Position numbers and translations under genes: made by a program. Positions 7,201-13,866 of a stretch of 13,866 nucleotides of DNA are shown in pieces (the first letter of the stretch is position 1; the number at the start of each line of letters is the position of its first letter). The stretch is from JAFAXD01 sp035472475 (GTDB lineage: Bacteria; Pseudomonadota; Alphaproteobacteria; Rhizobiales; Xanthobacteraceae). The stretch is from positions 1 through 13,866 of the forward strand of contig DATIPA010000199.1 of assembly GCA_035472475.1 (NCBI GenBank). Direction: 5' to 3'. The notes beneath the pieces are model-generated. The model made no database searches, was not told where the DNA came from, and saw only the letters and a program-made list of their open reading frames with translations.

Positions 7201-8256
7201 ATGGGAACTCATCGTGACTACTACTTTCCCAACACCGAGGCGCTCGCCGCCGACGAAATGCGCGTCATCGCGCTCGGCACCGGCCGGCCATTCGTGCGCC
7301 GTGCGCAGGCCAACGCGTCCTGGCTGGTCGAGCTCGGCAACGGCGACAAGTTCGTTTTCGATTTCGGGTCCGGCTCGCAAACCAACTTCACCGCGCTCGA
7401 AATTCCGCATCAGGACATCACCGCCTATTTCGCGACCCATCTGCACACCGATCACGTCGGCGACTTCGCGCAGGTCTGGATCGGGAGCTGGACCGGCGGC
7501 CGGGTCAAACCGCTTGTGGTCTACGGTCCGTCCGGGCCCGAGCCGAAATATGGCATCAAGCATTTCGTGCATCGCCAGATGGAATCATTCGCGTGGGATA
7601 CTGACACACGGCTTGGCCTCCTGCCCGATGTCGGCGCCGAGGTCGAGGTGCACGAGTTCGACTTCCGGCAGGTCGGCACAGTGTACGACCAGCGCGGTGT
7701 CGTGATCAAAAGCTTCCCTGCGGTTCACATCTACGACGGTCCGGTAAGCTACCGGCTCGAATGGAACGGGCTGACCTTCGTATTCTCCGGCGATACGACG
7801 CCGAGCCGGTTCTTTGTCGACAACGCGCAAGGCGCAGACCTGCTGATCCACGAATGCTTCAACTCGGTCAAACAGCTGATCGAGCGCTCGGGCTACGACG
7901 AAAAGAGCGCGCGCGGCATCGGCACCATGGCGCACACGGCGCCGGAAGAAGCCGGTCGCGTGCTCGACCTGGTGAAGCCGCGGCTCGCGGTCGTCTATCA
8001 TTTCTTCAATGATTTCGACACCGCGCCCGACATCGAGCGCGACATCCGCAAGAATTACCCCGGGCCACTCGCGCTGGCGCAGGATCTCATGGTGTTCAAT
8101 GTGACGCCGCAGGATACGCTGGTGCGGCTCGCGATCACGCCGACGCATGTGTGGCCGAACAAGGAACGTCACGACGGTTTCCGCACGGCCTCGCGCAAGC
8201 AGCGCATGCAGATGTCGCGTTGGCTCGCGGATACGCAGTTGTTCCCCAAGTTTTAG
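7201..8256 (+). CDS. Metallo-beta-lactamase-fold hydrolase (RNase Z/arylsulfatase-like, GntH-like)
   Basis: The 351-residue protein carries the metal-binding motif THLHTDHVGD (His80, His82, Asp84, His85). It also has His176 in FPAVHIYDG, the bridging Asp198 in FSGDTT and His267 in VVYHFF, so a two-metal site is complete. The opening MRVIALGTGRPF resembles RNase Z and arylsulfatase-type MBL proteins, and the overall length and layout resemble proteins annotated after GntH of guanitoxin biosynthesis. No other guanitoxin gene is nearby, so that name should not be read as function. There is no signal peptide, implying cytoplasmic action. I chose the ATG at 7201, 8 nt after GGAG; the alternative GTG at 7192 overlaps the marR stop. 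As the gene next to marR it is the prime candidate for its regulation. It probably hydrolyses an ester, lactone or amide. Confidence 0.88.
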   Translation: MGTHRDYYFPNTEALAADEMRVIALGTGRPFVRRAQANASWLVELGNGDKFVFDFGSGSQTNFTALEIPHQDITAYFATHLHTDHVGDFAQVWIGSWTGGRVKPLVVYGPSGPEPKYGIKHFVHRQMESFAWDTDTRLGLLPDVGAEVEVHEFDFRQVGTVYDQRGVVIKSFPAVHIYDGPVSYRLEWNGLTFVFSGDTTPSRFFVDNAQGADLLIHECFNSVKQLIERSGYDEKSARGIGTMAHTAPEEAGRVLDLVKPRLAVVYHFFNDFDTAPDIERDIRKNYPGPLALAQDLMVFNVTPQDTLVRLAITPTHVWPNKERHDGFRTASRKQRMQMSRWLADTQLFPKF

Positions 8257-8297
8257 AGACGGATGGCCGGATCCGACGCAACCAAAAGGATCCCATC

Positions 8298-9266
8298 ATG
8301 TTGCGCGTAAATAGGCGTCATGTTCTGATCGGCGCTGCGCTCGCGCCGTTTGCCGCAAACGCGGCCGGGCGTTATCCCGATCGCCCGATCCGCGTGATCA
8401 TTCCCTACACCGCCGGGGGTCTCCCCGAGACCATCATGCGGCTCCTCGCGGTCAGCATGGAGCCGCGGCTTGGCCAGAAGCTCGTCATCGAAGCCAAGCC
8501 GGGCGCGGCCGGCAACATCGGCACGCAGGAAGTTGCGCGCGCCGACCCCGACGGCTACGAAATCCTGGTTGCAGCGACCAACAACTTCGTCATCAACCAA
8601 TTCCTGCTCAAGATGACGTTCGACCCGCTGACCGCGTTGCTGCCGATCGCCAAGGTCGCCGACGTGCCGCTGGTGCTGTTTTCGAATCCCGCGGTGCCGG
8701 CGCGCACATTGCAGGAGTTCATCGCCTACGCGCGCGCCAACCCCGGCAAGCTCAACTACGGCACCCCGAGCGTTGGGACCGTCAATCACCTGTTGATCGA
8801 GCGCCTCAAGCAGACGACCGGGATCGACATCACCAATGTGCCGTTTCGCGGCTCGCCCGAGGCTATGCTCGCGCTGCTCAAGAATGACATTCAGCTCTTT
8901 CCCATCGGCCTGAGCTTGGGCATGGGTCAGCTGCGCGAAGGCAAATTAACCGCGTTGGCGGTCGCAGCACCGAAGCGGCTCAAAATGCTGCCGGGCGTGC
9001 CGACCATGGCGGAAGCGGGATTTCCGGGCTTCACCGCGTCCAACTGGTGGGGAATGGCGGCGCCCGCCGGCACGCCCGACGCGATTGCCGACACCTTGCA
9101 TCAAGCCGTCGCCGAGGCATTGCGCACAGCCCCGGTTGAGGCGCGGTTTCTTGAAATGGGAATGCTGGCGCCGGAGATCAGCCGCCAGCAATTCGCCGCA
9201 AGCCTGAAGTCCGAAGCCAATCTCTGGTCCGAGACGATCACGCGCGGCAACATCAAGATCGAGTAG
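8298..9266 (+). CDS. Bug/TctC-family substrate-binding protein (second copy)
   Basis: The 322-residue protein is a Bug-family periplasmic receptor. Residues 1-23 form a signal peptide with an arginine pair (NRRHVLIGAAL), resembling a weak twin-arginine signal; whether it uses Tat or Sec is open. The mature part starts RYPDRPIRVIIPYTAGG. The first ligand loop reads GGLPETIMR (residues 40-48), with Glu44 where most family members have Asp. Later GTPSVGTVNHLLIERL and VPFRGSPEAMLALL match the second loop and family core. The ATG at 8298 follows AAAGGA with 7-nt spacing; the frame upstream to 8151 overlaps the MBL gene and is not signal-like. It lies 41 nt after the MBL gene and before a cupin, without TctAB partners. 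The ligand is unknown, plausibly the substrate or product of the neighbouring hydrolase. Confidence 0.93.
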   Translation: MLRVNRRHVLIGAALAPFAANAAGRYPDRPIRVIIPYTAGGLPETIMRLLAVSMEPRLGQKLVIEAKPGAAGNIGTQEVARADPDGYEILVAATNNFVINQFLLKMTFDPLTALLPIAKVADVPLVLFSNPAVPARTLQEFIAYARANPGKLNYGTPSVGTVNHLLIERLKQTTGIDITNVPFRGSPEAMLALLKNDIQLFPIGLSLGMGQLREGKLTALAVAAPKRLKMLPGVPTMAEAGFPGFTASNWWGMAAPAGTPDAIADTLHQAVAEALRTAPVEARFLEMGMLAPEISRQQFAASLKSEANLWSETITRGNIKIE

Positions 9267-9356
9267 CGCGAACCCCCGCGGTTTACTTCGCCTGCGCGTC
9301 CGCTAAAGATCATCGGGCGCGGAGAGACATCCGCGCGCATAACAGCCGGAGTCAGC

Positions 9357-9914
9357 ATGAGCAAGACAGTCAGGCGGATTGTCACGGGACACGACAAGGA
9401 CGGCACGGCCATCGTGATTTCCGACGGCACCAAGGATCCGATCACGCGCGCGGCGGGGGTGGCGTCTGCGCTGCTGTGGGTAACCGATGAGACCCCGGCG
9501 GACATTTCCGGCAGCAAGGATCAGGCTGAGCGCACCATCGGGGTTCCGCCGCCGATGACTGGATCGATTTTGCGGATTGTGGACTTCCCGCCGGTGACCG
9601 GCGAGATCAATGTCGACAACGCCGCCTTCACGGCGGAGATGGGGATCGGCGCCCAGCACCGGCGCAAAGGCAAATACACGGACCATCCCTTCATGCATCG
9701 GACCAAGAGCATCGATTACGCGATCGTGCTGGAGGGAGAGATCGACATGCTGCTCGACGACAGCAAAGTCCATCTCAAGCCCGGCGATATTCTGGTTCAG
9801 CAAGGCACCAATCATGCCTGGGTGAATACCGGCAAGACGCCGTGCCGCATCGCATTCGTGCTGATCGGCGCACACGAGCCCGAGGTGCTCAAAGGCGCGG
9901 GCAGAGGACACTGA
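9357..9914 (+). CDS. Cupin-domain protein
   Basis: The 185-residue protein has a single C-terminal cupin. Motif 1 spans HPFMHRTKSIDYAIVLEGE (residues 110-128, His110, His114 and a Glu) and motif 2 GDILVQQGTNHAWVN (143-157, His153), with the usual Pro replaced. The metal ligands appear intact. The N-terminal 95 residues are a lead-in seen in related cupins that sit beside Bug receptors and aromatic or organic-acid catabolic genes. Cupins of this type may be dioxygenases, isomerases or non-enzymatic binders, so the reaction is not assigned. No signal peptide is seen. The ATG at 9357 is preceded by GGAG with 5-nt spacing. The 90-nt gap to the receptor gene upstream could hold a promoter, but same-strand context supports one module with marR, the MBL gene and the receptor. 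Confidence 0.9.
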   Translation: MSKTVRRIVTGHDKDGTAIVISDGTKDPITRAAGVASALLWVTDETPADISGSKDQAERTIGVPPPMTGSILRIVDFPPVTGEINVDNAAFTAEMGIGAQHRRKGKYTDHPFMHRTKSIDYAIVLEGEIDMLLDDSKVHLKPGDILVQQGTNHAWVNTGKTPCRIAFVLIGAHEPEVLKGAGRGH

Positions 9915-9927
9915 TAGCGTTGACGCA

Positions 9928-10863
9928 ATGACGGTGAGGAGCTCGGCGCGACGTTCTGCCAAATCGGGCAAGGGCACGGTTTTGCGCCGAAAGCCGAGCA
10001 GCAACGCGTCGGCGTCGCGCCCCCGCGTTCGCCGGCCCCTGCTCGCCATCGACGGAGACTCGTTTGCGCATCGCGCCTATCACGGCTTGCCAAAAACGAT
10101 CCGGCGGGCGGGCGATAAAGGCGGCGGCGCCATCGTTGGTTTCGCCAATTTTCTGCTGCGACTTTACGAGCAGGAACAGCCGCGCGCCGTTGTGGTGGCG
10201 TGGGACACGCTGGAAGAGCCAACGTACCGCCACGAGGCGTTCGACGGCTATCAGGCCGGACGAGAGTTTGATGACGAGTTGGTCGATCAACTCGACGTCC
10301 TTCCGGATTTTGTCGCAGCGTGCGGTTTTGCGAACGCCAAGGCGGCGGGCTACGAGGCCGATGACTTCCTCGCGGCCGCAAGCGCCGCCGAGGAGCGCCG
10401 CCGCGGAAGGGCGATCGTTGCGAGCGGCGATCGCGATAGTTTTCAGCTGGCGTCGAACGCCACCACCATTGTTTATCCGGTCCGCGCCGGCGAAATGGCG
10501 CGCATCGGACCGGCTGAGGTGCGCGAGCGCTATGGCGTCGACCCCAAGCAGGTGCCCGACTTCATCGCGCTGCGCGGAGATCCCTCCGATGGACTTCCGG
10601 GCGCACGAGGCGTTGGCGCAAAGGGCGCCGCAAGCCTGCTGCGCACCTATGGGTCGCTCGAGAAGGCGATCGGCGCCGGCCGATTTCCCACGCAAGCCGC
10701 CGACCTGCGACTCTACCGGCGCCTCGCCACCATGGATGCCTCGGCTCCGCTTCCGGTGTTGAAGGACCAAACCCCGACTTGGTCGCGCGCCTCGGCGCTC
10801 GCCCGCGATTGGGGGCTCAATCAGCTCGCCGAGCGACTTGGCCGCTTCGCGCAGCCCGCTTAG
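9928..10863 (+). CDS. Stand-alone 5'-3' exonuclease (Pol I N-terminal domain type) with basic N-terminal tail
   Basis: The 311-residue protein matches the FEN-like nuclease domain of DNA polymerase I but lacks a polymerase. Metal-binding acids are visible: IDGD (Asp42, Asp44), WDT (Asp93), EADD (Glu143, Asp145, Asp146), SGDRD (Asp168, Asp170) and GDPSD (Asp218, Asp221). The helix-3-turn-helix segment GLPGARGVGAKGAASLL (about 222-238) binds duplex DNA. Residues 1-37 are a tail with 12 Arg/Lys and no acidic residue, probably disordered. Such enzymes remove flaps or RNA primers, or trim ends, in the cytoplasm. The ATG at 9928 has no clear ribosome-binding site; GTG at 9934 is an alternative. It starts 13 nt after the cupin stop, so it may be read from the same message although its role seems unrelated. 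Confidence 0.88.
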   Translation: MTVRSSARRSAKSGKGTVLRRKPSSNASASRPRVRRPLLAIDGDSFAHRAYHGLPKTIRRAGDKGGGAIVGFANFLLRLYEQEQPRAVVVAWDTLEEPTYRHEAFDGYQAGREFDDELVDQLDVLPDFVAACGFANAKAAGYEADDFLAAASAAEERRRGRAIVASGDRDSFQLASNATTIVYPVRAGEMARIGPAEVRERYGVDPKQVPDFIALRGDPSDGLPGARGVGAKGAASLLRTYGSLEKAIGAGRFPTQAADLRLYRRLATMDASAPLPVLKDQTPTWSRASALARDWGLNQLAERLGRFAQPA

Positions 10864-10928
10864 GCAGATTGCAAACGATCGGGACGCGTTGGCATGATGG
10901 CGGCCGCAATCGCGCGCATTGGATAGCC

Positions 10929-12887
10929 ATGCCGACCAGCCCGAAGACGGCGCCGTACGGATCCTGGAAGTCGCCGATCACATCCGACCTCATCGTCTCG
11001 CAGTCGATCAGCTTGTCCGACGTGCGGTTTGACGGAGAGGCGGTTTATTGGTTGGAGGGCCGGCCGCAGGAACAGGGTCGCAACGTCGTGGTGCGGGCGG
11101 GTGAAGCCGGCACGGACGCGACCGACATCGTGCCGAAACCGTTCAACGTGCGCACGCGCGTGCACGAATATGGCGGCGGTGCGTGGACGATCGTTCAGGG
11201 CGTTCTCTACTTCTCGAATTTCGCGGACGGTCGACTCTATCGGCTCGGCCCCGGTGAAAGCGAGCCCACGCCTCTCACACCCGCTCCGCCGGCGCGCGAT
11301 CGCCAATGGCGGTTTGCGGACGGTATCATCGATTCCCGCCGCAAGCGGTGGATCGGTGTGCGCGAAGACCACACTGTCGACGGCGCTGCGGTCAACGCGC
11401 TCGTTGCGGTCGATCTTGCACAGCCGGGCGCGTCGCCCGGCGTGATCCTCGCCGGCGGGCACGATTTTGTCTCCTCACCACGGTTGTCGCCCGATGGCCG
11501 ACGCCTCGCGTGGCTCGCCTGGGATCATCCCAACATGCCGTGGAACGGCACCGCGCTCTATCTTGCCGATCTTGACGATGACGGCGCGATCGCCGGCTCG
11601 CCGCGAGCGGTCGCAGGCGGCCCGGCGGAATCCATCTTCCAACCCGAGTGGTCTCTCGACGGCACTGACCTCTTCTTCGTTTCGGATCGTTCGGGCTGGT
11701 GGAATCTCTGTCGCCTCACTCTGGCAACCGGGCTAGCGCGGCCGATCGCCCCAATGGCGGCCGAATTCGGCCAGCCGCAATGGGTCTTCGGCATGGCGGC
11801 CTACGCGGTCGCGGCGCGCAACCGCATCGTATGCGCCTACATCGAGGCCGGGCTCGGTCATCTGGCGGTGGTCGATCTTGCGACCGGCGCGCTGCATACG
11901 CTCAAGACCCCGTTCACGCAGTTCGCGTCGGTTCGCGCGCACGGCAATCAGGCCGCGTTCATCGCCGGCGCGCCCGCCCGCCCGACGAGCGTCGCCGTTA
12001 TCGATCTTACGACCGGCCAATCTCGGATCCTGAAAAAAGCGACCGAGGCTCTCGATCAAATAGACCGCCGAATCCGAGACTACCTTGCGCCGGTCGAACC
12101 CATCGAATTTCCGACCTCCGGCGACCGCTCCGCCTATGGATTGTTCTACCGGCCGCGCAACCCCGACTTCGGCGCGCCCGAAGGCGAAAAGCCGCCGCTG
12201 CTGGTGCGGTGTCACGGCGGCCCGACCTCGGCCGCTTCATCGGCGCTCAATCTCGGGATCCAGTACTGGACCAGCCGCGGCATCGCCGTGCTCGACGTAA
12301 ATTACGGCGGCAGCACCGGTTTCGGTCGCGCGTACCGCGACCGCCTGCAAGGTCAGTGGGGAACGGTTGATGTCGAAGACTGCATCAACGGCGCAAAGTT
12401 CCTGGTCGAGCGTGGGCTCGTCGATCCCGAACGCATGGTGATCAGCGGCGGCAGCGCGGGCGGCTACACGACACTCGCGGCGCTGGTATTTCACGACGTA
12501 TTCCGCGGCGGCGCGAGTTACTACGGCGTCAGCGACGTCGCCGCGCTGGCGCGCGATACCCATAAATTCGAGTCGCGCTACCTCGATTGGCTGATCGGCC
12601 CCTACCCGCAGAGCGAGGCGCTCTATCGCGAGCGCTCGCCGCTTTATCACGCCGAGCGCCTGTCGCGTCCCGTGATCTTTTTTCAGGGCGACGAGGATGC
12701 GATCGTGCCGCCGGACCAGACCGAGGCGATGGTCGAGGCGCTGCGCCGGCGCGGCACGCCGGTCGGCTATTTTCTGTTCTCTGGCGAGCAGCACGGCTTT
12801 CGCAATGGGGCCAACATCCAGCGCGCGCTTGACGCTGAACTCTATTTCTATGCCGTCGAGGTTTTCAGGACGGGGTTGATGTTCTGA
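10929..12887 (+). CDS. S9-family prolyl oligopeptidase-type peptidase (acylaminoacyl-peptidase/dipeptidyl peptidase-like)
   Basis: The 652-residue protein has an N-terminal beta-propeller region (about residues 25-385) with repeats such as SSPRLSPDGRRLAWLAWDHPNMPW and FQPEWSLDGTDLFFVSDRSGWWNL. A C-terminal alpha/beta-hydrolase catalytic domain (about 395-650) follows. The nucleophile is Ser509 in GGSAGGY, with Asp590 in GDEDAIVPP and His622 in GEQHGFR. RCHGGPTSAA near 427-436 forms the oxyanion region and NYGGSTGFGRAYRDRL follows. The family cleaves short peptides, often from the N-terminus. There is no signal peptide, so it is cytoplasmic. I chose the ATG at 10929; the frame upstream to 10779 overlaps the exonuclease and is not family-like. 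The ribosome-binding site is weak. The gene is the last plus-strand gene, 65 nt after the exonuclease, and convergent with the ligase gene. Confidence 0.94.
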   Translation: MPTSPKTAPYGSWKSPITSDLIVSQSISLSDVRFDGEAVYWLEGRPQEQGRNVVVRAGEAGTDATDIVPKPFNVRTRVHEYGGGAWTIVQGVLYFSNFADGRLYRLGPGESEPTPLTPAPPARDRQWRFADGIIDSRRKRWIGVREDHTVDGAAVNALVAVDLAQPGASPGVILAGGHDFVSSPRLSPDGRRLAWLAWDHPNMPWNGTALYLADLDDDGAIAGSPRAVAGGPAESIFQPEWSLDGTDLFFVSDRSGWWNLCRLTLATGLARPIAPMAAEFGQPQWVFGMAAYAVAARNRIVCAYIEAGLGHLAVVDLATGALHTLKTPFTQFASVRAHGNQAAFIAGAPARPTSVAVIDLTTGQSRILKKATEALDQIDRRIRDYLAPVEPIEFPTSGDRSAYGLFYRPRNPDFGAPEGEKPPLLVRCHGGPTSAASSALNLGIQYWTSRGIAVLDVNYGGSTGFGRAYRDRLQGQWGTVDVEDCINGAKFLVERGLVDPERMVISGGSAGGYTTLAALVFHDVFRGGASYYGVSDVAALARDTHKFESRYLDWLIGPYPQSEALYRERSPLYHAERLSRPVIFFQGDEDAIVPPDQTEAMVEALRRRGTPVGYFLFSGEQHGFRNGANIQRALDAELYFYAVEVFRTGLMF

Positions 12888-12933
12888 CCCCGGCAACCAG
12901 TCTGGAATGAAACAATGGAACGCTGCGCACTGC

Positions 12934-13866
12934 CTATCGCGACGCCCGAGAGATCATGCCGGCCACGACTTCGTCCCGAACCTTGTTCTTCAATACCTTA
13001 CCGACGGCGCTTTTTGGCAGCGATTCATAAACATGCAGGAACTTCGGCGTTTTGACCGACCCAAGCTCGTGCTTGATGAAACCGATGACTTCGTCAACAT
13101 CGATCCCGGCGCCGCGCTTTGTTTCGACGGCCGCATGAACCGCTTCCCCCCAGTGGTCGTCCGGGACTCCAAACACGACGCAGTCGGCGACCGCCGGATG
13201 GCGTGCCAGCACGGTTTCGACGTCACTCGGATAGACGTTGAACCCCCCAGTGATAATGACCTCGCGCGAACGGTCGCGCAGGAACAGATAGCCGCGCTCG
13301 TCGAGGACGCCGAGGTCACCGGTGTGCAGCCAGCCGTCGACGATGGTTTCGGCCGTCTTGTCCGGCATCGCCAGGTAGCCGGTCATGACCAGGTCGCCCC
13401 GCACGACCACTTCGCCTAACTCGCCCGGCGGCAGCAGTCGCTTGTTTTGGTCCATGATCGCCACATCTGTGATCAGCGAGGGACGTCCGGCCGACGCGAG
13501 CTTGTCCGGGTCGGCCAGTTCGGCTGCGCTGAGATACGTGATGATCTGGGGGGCTTCGGTCTGCCCATATGTGGCGTGGACCACCGGGCCGAACGCGTCC
13601 TGAGCGTCGCGGATGCGGTTGGGCCGCATCGGCGCCCCGCCGTAGATGATGTTGCGCAGCGTAGGCGTTGGCGTGTTCACGGTGCGCGCGGCATCGACCA
13701 GCATTTGGATCATGGTCGGTGGCGCAAAGAACGTCGTCACGTCATGCTCCGCGATGGTGTGCAGCAAAGTCGCCGGTCGCGCGTCTTCAGGGAACACAAA
13801 CGCCCCGCCGGCGCCGAGGATCGGCAGAATGTAGGTCGAGGCTCCATGCGTCAGCGGCGCGTTGAC
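12934..13866 (-). CDS. AMP-dependent acyl-CoA ligase, C-terminal part (5' end outside window)
   Basis: This is 310 residues of an acyl/aryl-CoA synthetase, open to the right edge at 13866; the GTG at 13797 is internal, since THGASTYILPILGAGGAFVF continues the domain upstream of it. Adenylate-forming core motifs are present: YGQTE, GWLHTGDLG, FLRDRSREVIITGGFNVYPSDVE at the hinge, and PKSAVGKVLKN carrying the catalytic lysine of the C-terminal subdomain. The ATP P-loop (SGTTG-x-PKG) is outside the window. The enzyme activates a carboxylic acid as acyl-AMP and then as CoA thioester in the cytoplasm. The specificity (fatty, aromatic or other) cannot be called from this part. It converges on the S9 peptidase, 46 nt away; that gap shows no clear terminator. 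Confidence 0.93.
   Translation of the reverse strand, partial: VNAPLTHGASTYILPILGAGGAFVFPEDARPATLLHTIAEHDVTTFFAPPTMIQMLVDAARTVNTPTPTLRNIIYGGAPMRPNRIRDAQDAFGPVVHATYGQTEAPQIITYLSAAELADPDKLASAGRPSLITDVAIMDQNKRLLPPGELGEVVVRGDLVMTGYLAMPDKTAETIVDGWLHTGDLGVLDERGYLFLRDRSREVIITGGFNVYPSDVETVLARHPAVADCVVFGVPDDHWGEAVHAAVETKRGAGIDVDEVIGFIKHELGSVKTPKFLHVYESLPKSAVGKVLKNKVRDEVVAGMISRASR

Noticed and set aside
7201..8256. Guanitoxin biosynthesis gene
   Set aside because: The MBL protein resembles GntH-type proteins, but no other guanitoxin enzyme is nearby and the fold is widespread.
9271..9283. AACC-N5-GGTT hairpin after the second Bug receptor
   Set aside because: A four-pair stem with no T-run is too weak to call a terminator.
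9303..10770. Overlapping minus-strand frames opposite the cupin and exonuclease genes
   Set aside because: They are typical high-GC shadow frames; the plus-strand proteins have clear catalytic or metal motifs.
10779..10928. N-terminal extension of the S9 peptidase into the exonuclease gene
   Set aside because: The 50 extra residues are low-complexity Arg/Ala from another frame of the exonuclease gene; family-like sequence begins at 10929.
12888..12933. Expected bidirectional terminator between the convergent S9 peptidase and acyl-CoA ligase genes
   Set aside because: Only a 4-bp CCAG/CTGG repeat is visible; no stable stem or T-run.

Overview
The window is about 13.9 kb of GC-rich, tightly packed bacterial chromosome. 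Two things suggest a rhizobial alphaproteobacterium (Bradyrhizobium / Rhodopseudomonas / Pseudolabrys type): two Bug-family (tripartite tricarboxylate) substrate-binding proteins without their membrane partners, and a NUDIX-like NAD regulator. The assignment is inferred from gene content and base composition; no marker gene is present. There is no rRNA, tRNA, CRISPR array, insertion sequence or phage gene, and no gap between genes exceeds about 210 bases. Two genes are cut by the window: an HD-domain hydrolase on the left and an AMP-dependent acyl-CoA ligase on the right.

Layout. (1) 2-391, plus: C-terminal part of a YfbR-like HD phosphohydrolase, convergent with (2) 420-1406, minus: a Bug receptor whose 5' leader carries an 8-bp inverted repeat. 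(3) 1613-4113, plus: a small helical protein, an alpha/beta hydrolase of the KANL3/Tex30 type, a dual-specificity-like protein phosphatase, and a NUDIX-like winged-helix regulator (NrtR/NadQ type). The last two are 3 nt apart. (4) 6605-4110, minus: a family 2 glycosyltransferase, an AcuI-type acrylyl-CoA reductase and a small exported four-cysteine protein. (5) 6677-12887, plus: a MarR regulator, a metallo-beta-lactamase-fold hydrolase, a second Bug receptor, a cupin, a stand-alone 5'-3' exonuclease and an S9 prolyl-oligopeptidase-family peptidase. (6) 13866-12934, minus: C-terminal part of an acyl-CoA ligase.

How the genes may work together. The MarR / MBL hydrolase / Bug receptor / cupin run looks like a small regulated module for capturing and processing an organic acid or related compound. 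A 20-bp palindrome sits in front of marR and overlaps its best -10 box, which suggests autorepression. The phosphatase and NAD regulator are probably co-transcribed. The other neighbours look like ordinary housekeeping or accessory metabolism. I found no convincing undescribed multi-gene system. The most testable observations are the MarR operator/promoter overlap, the degenerate Nudix box in the regulator, and the basic tail of the exonuclease.
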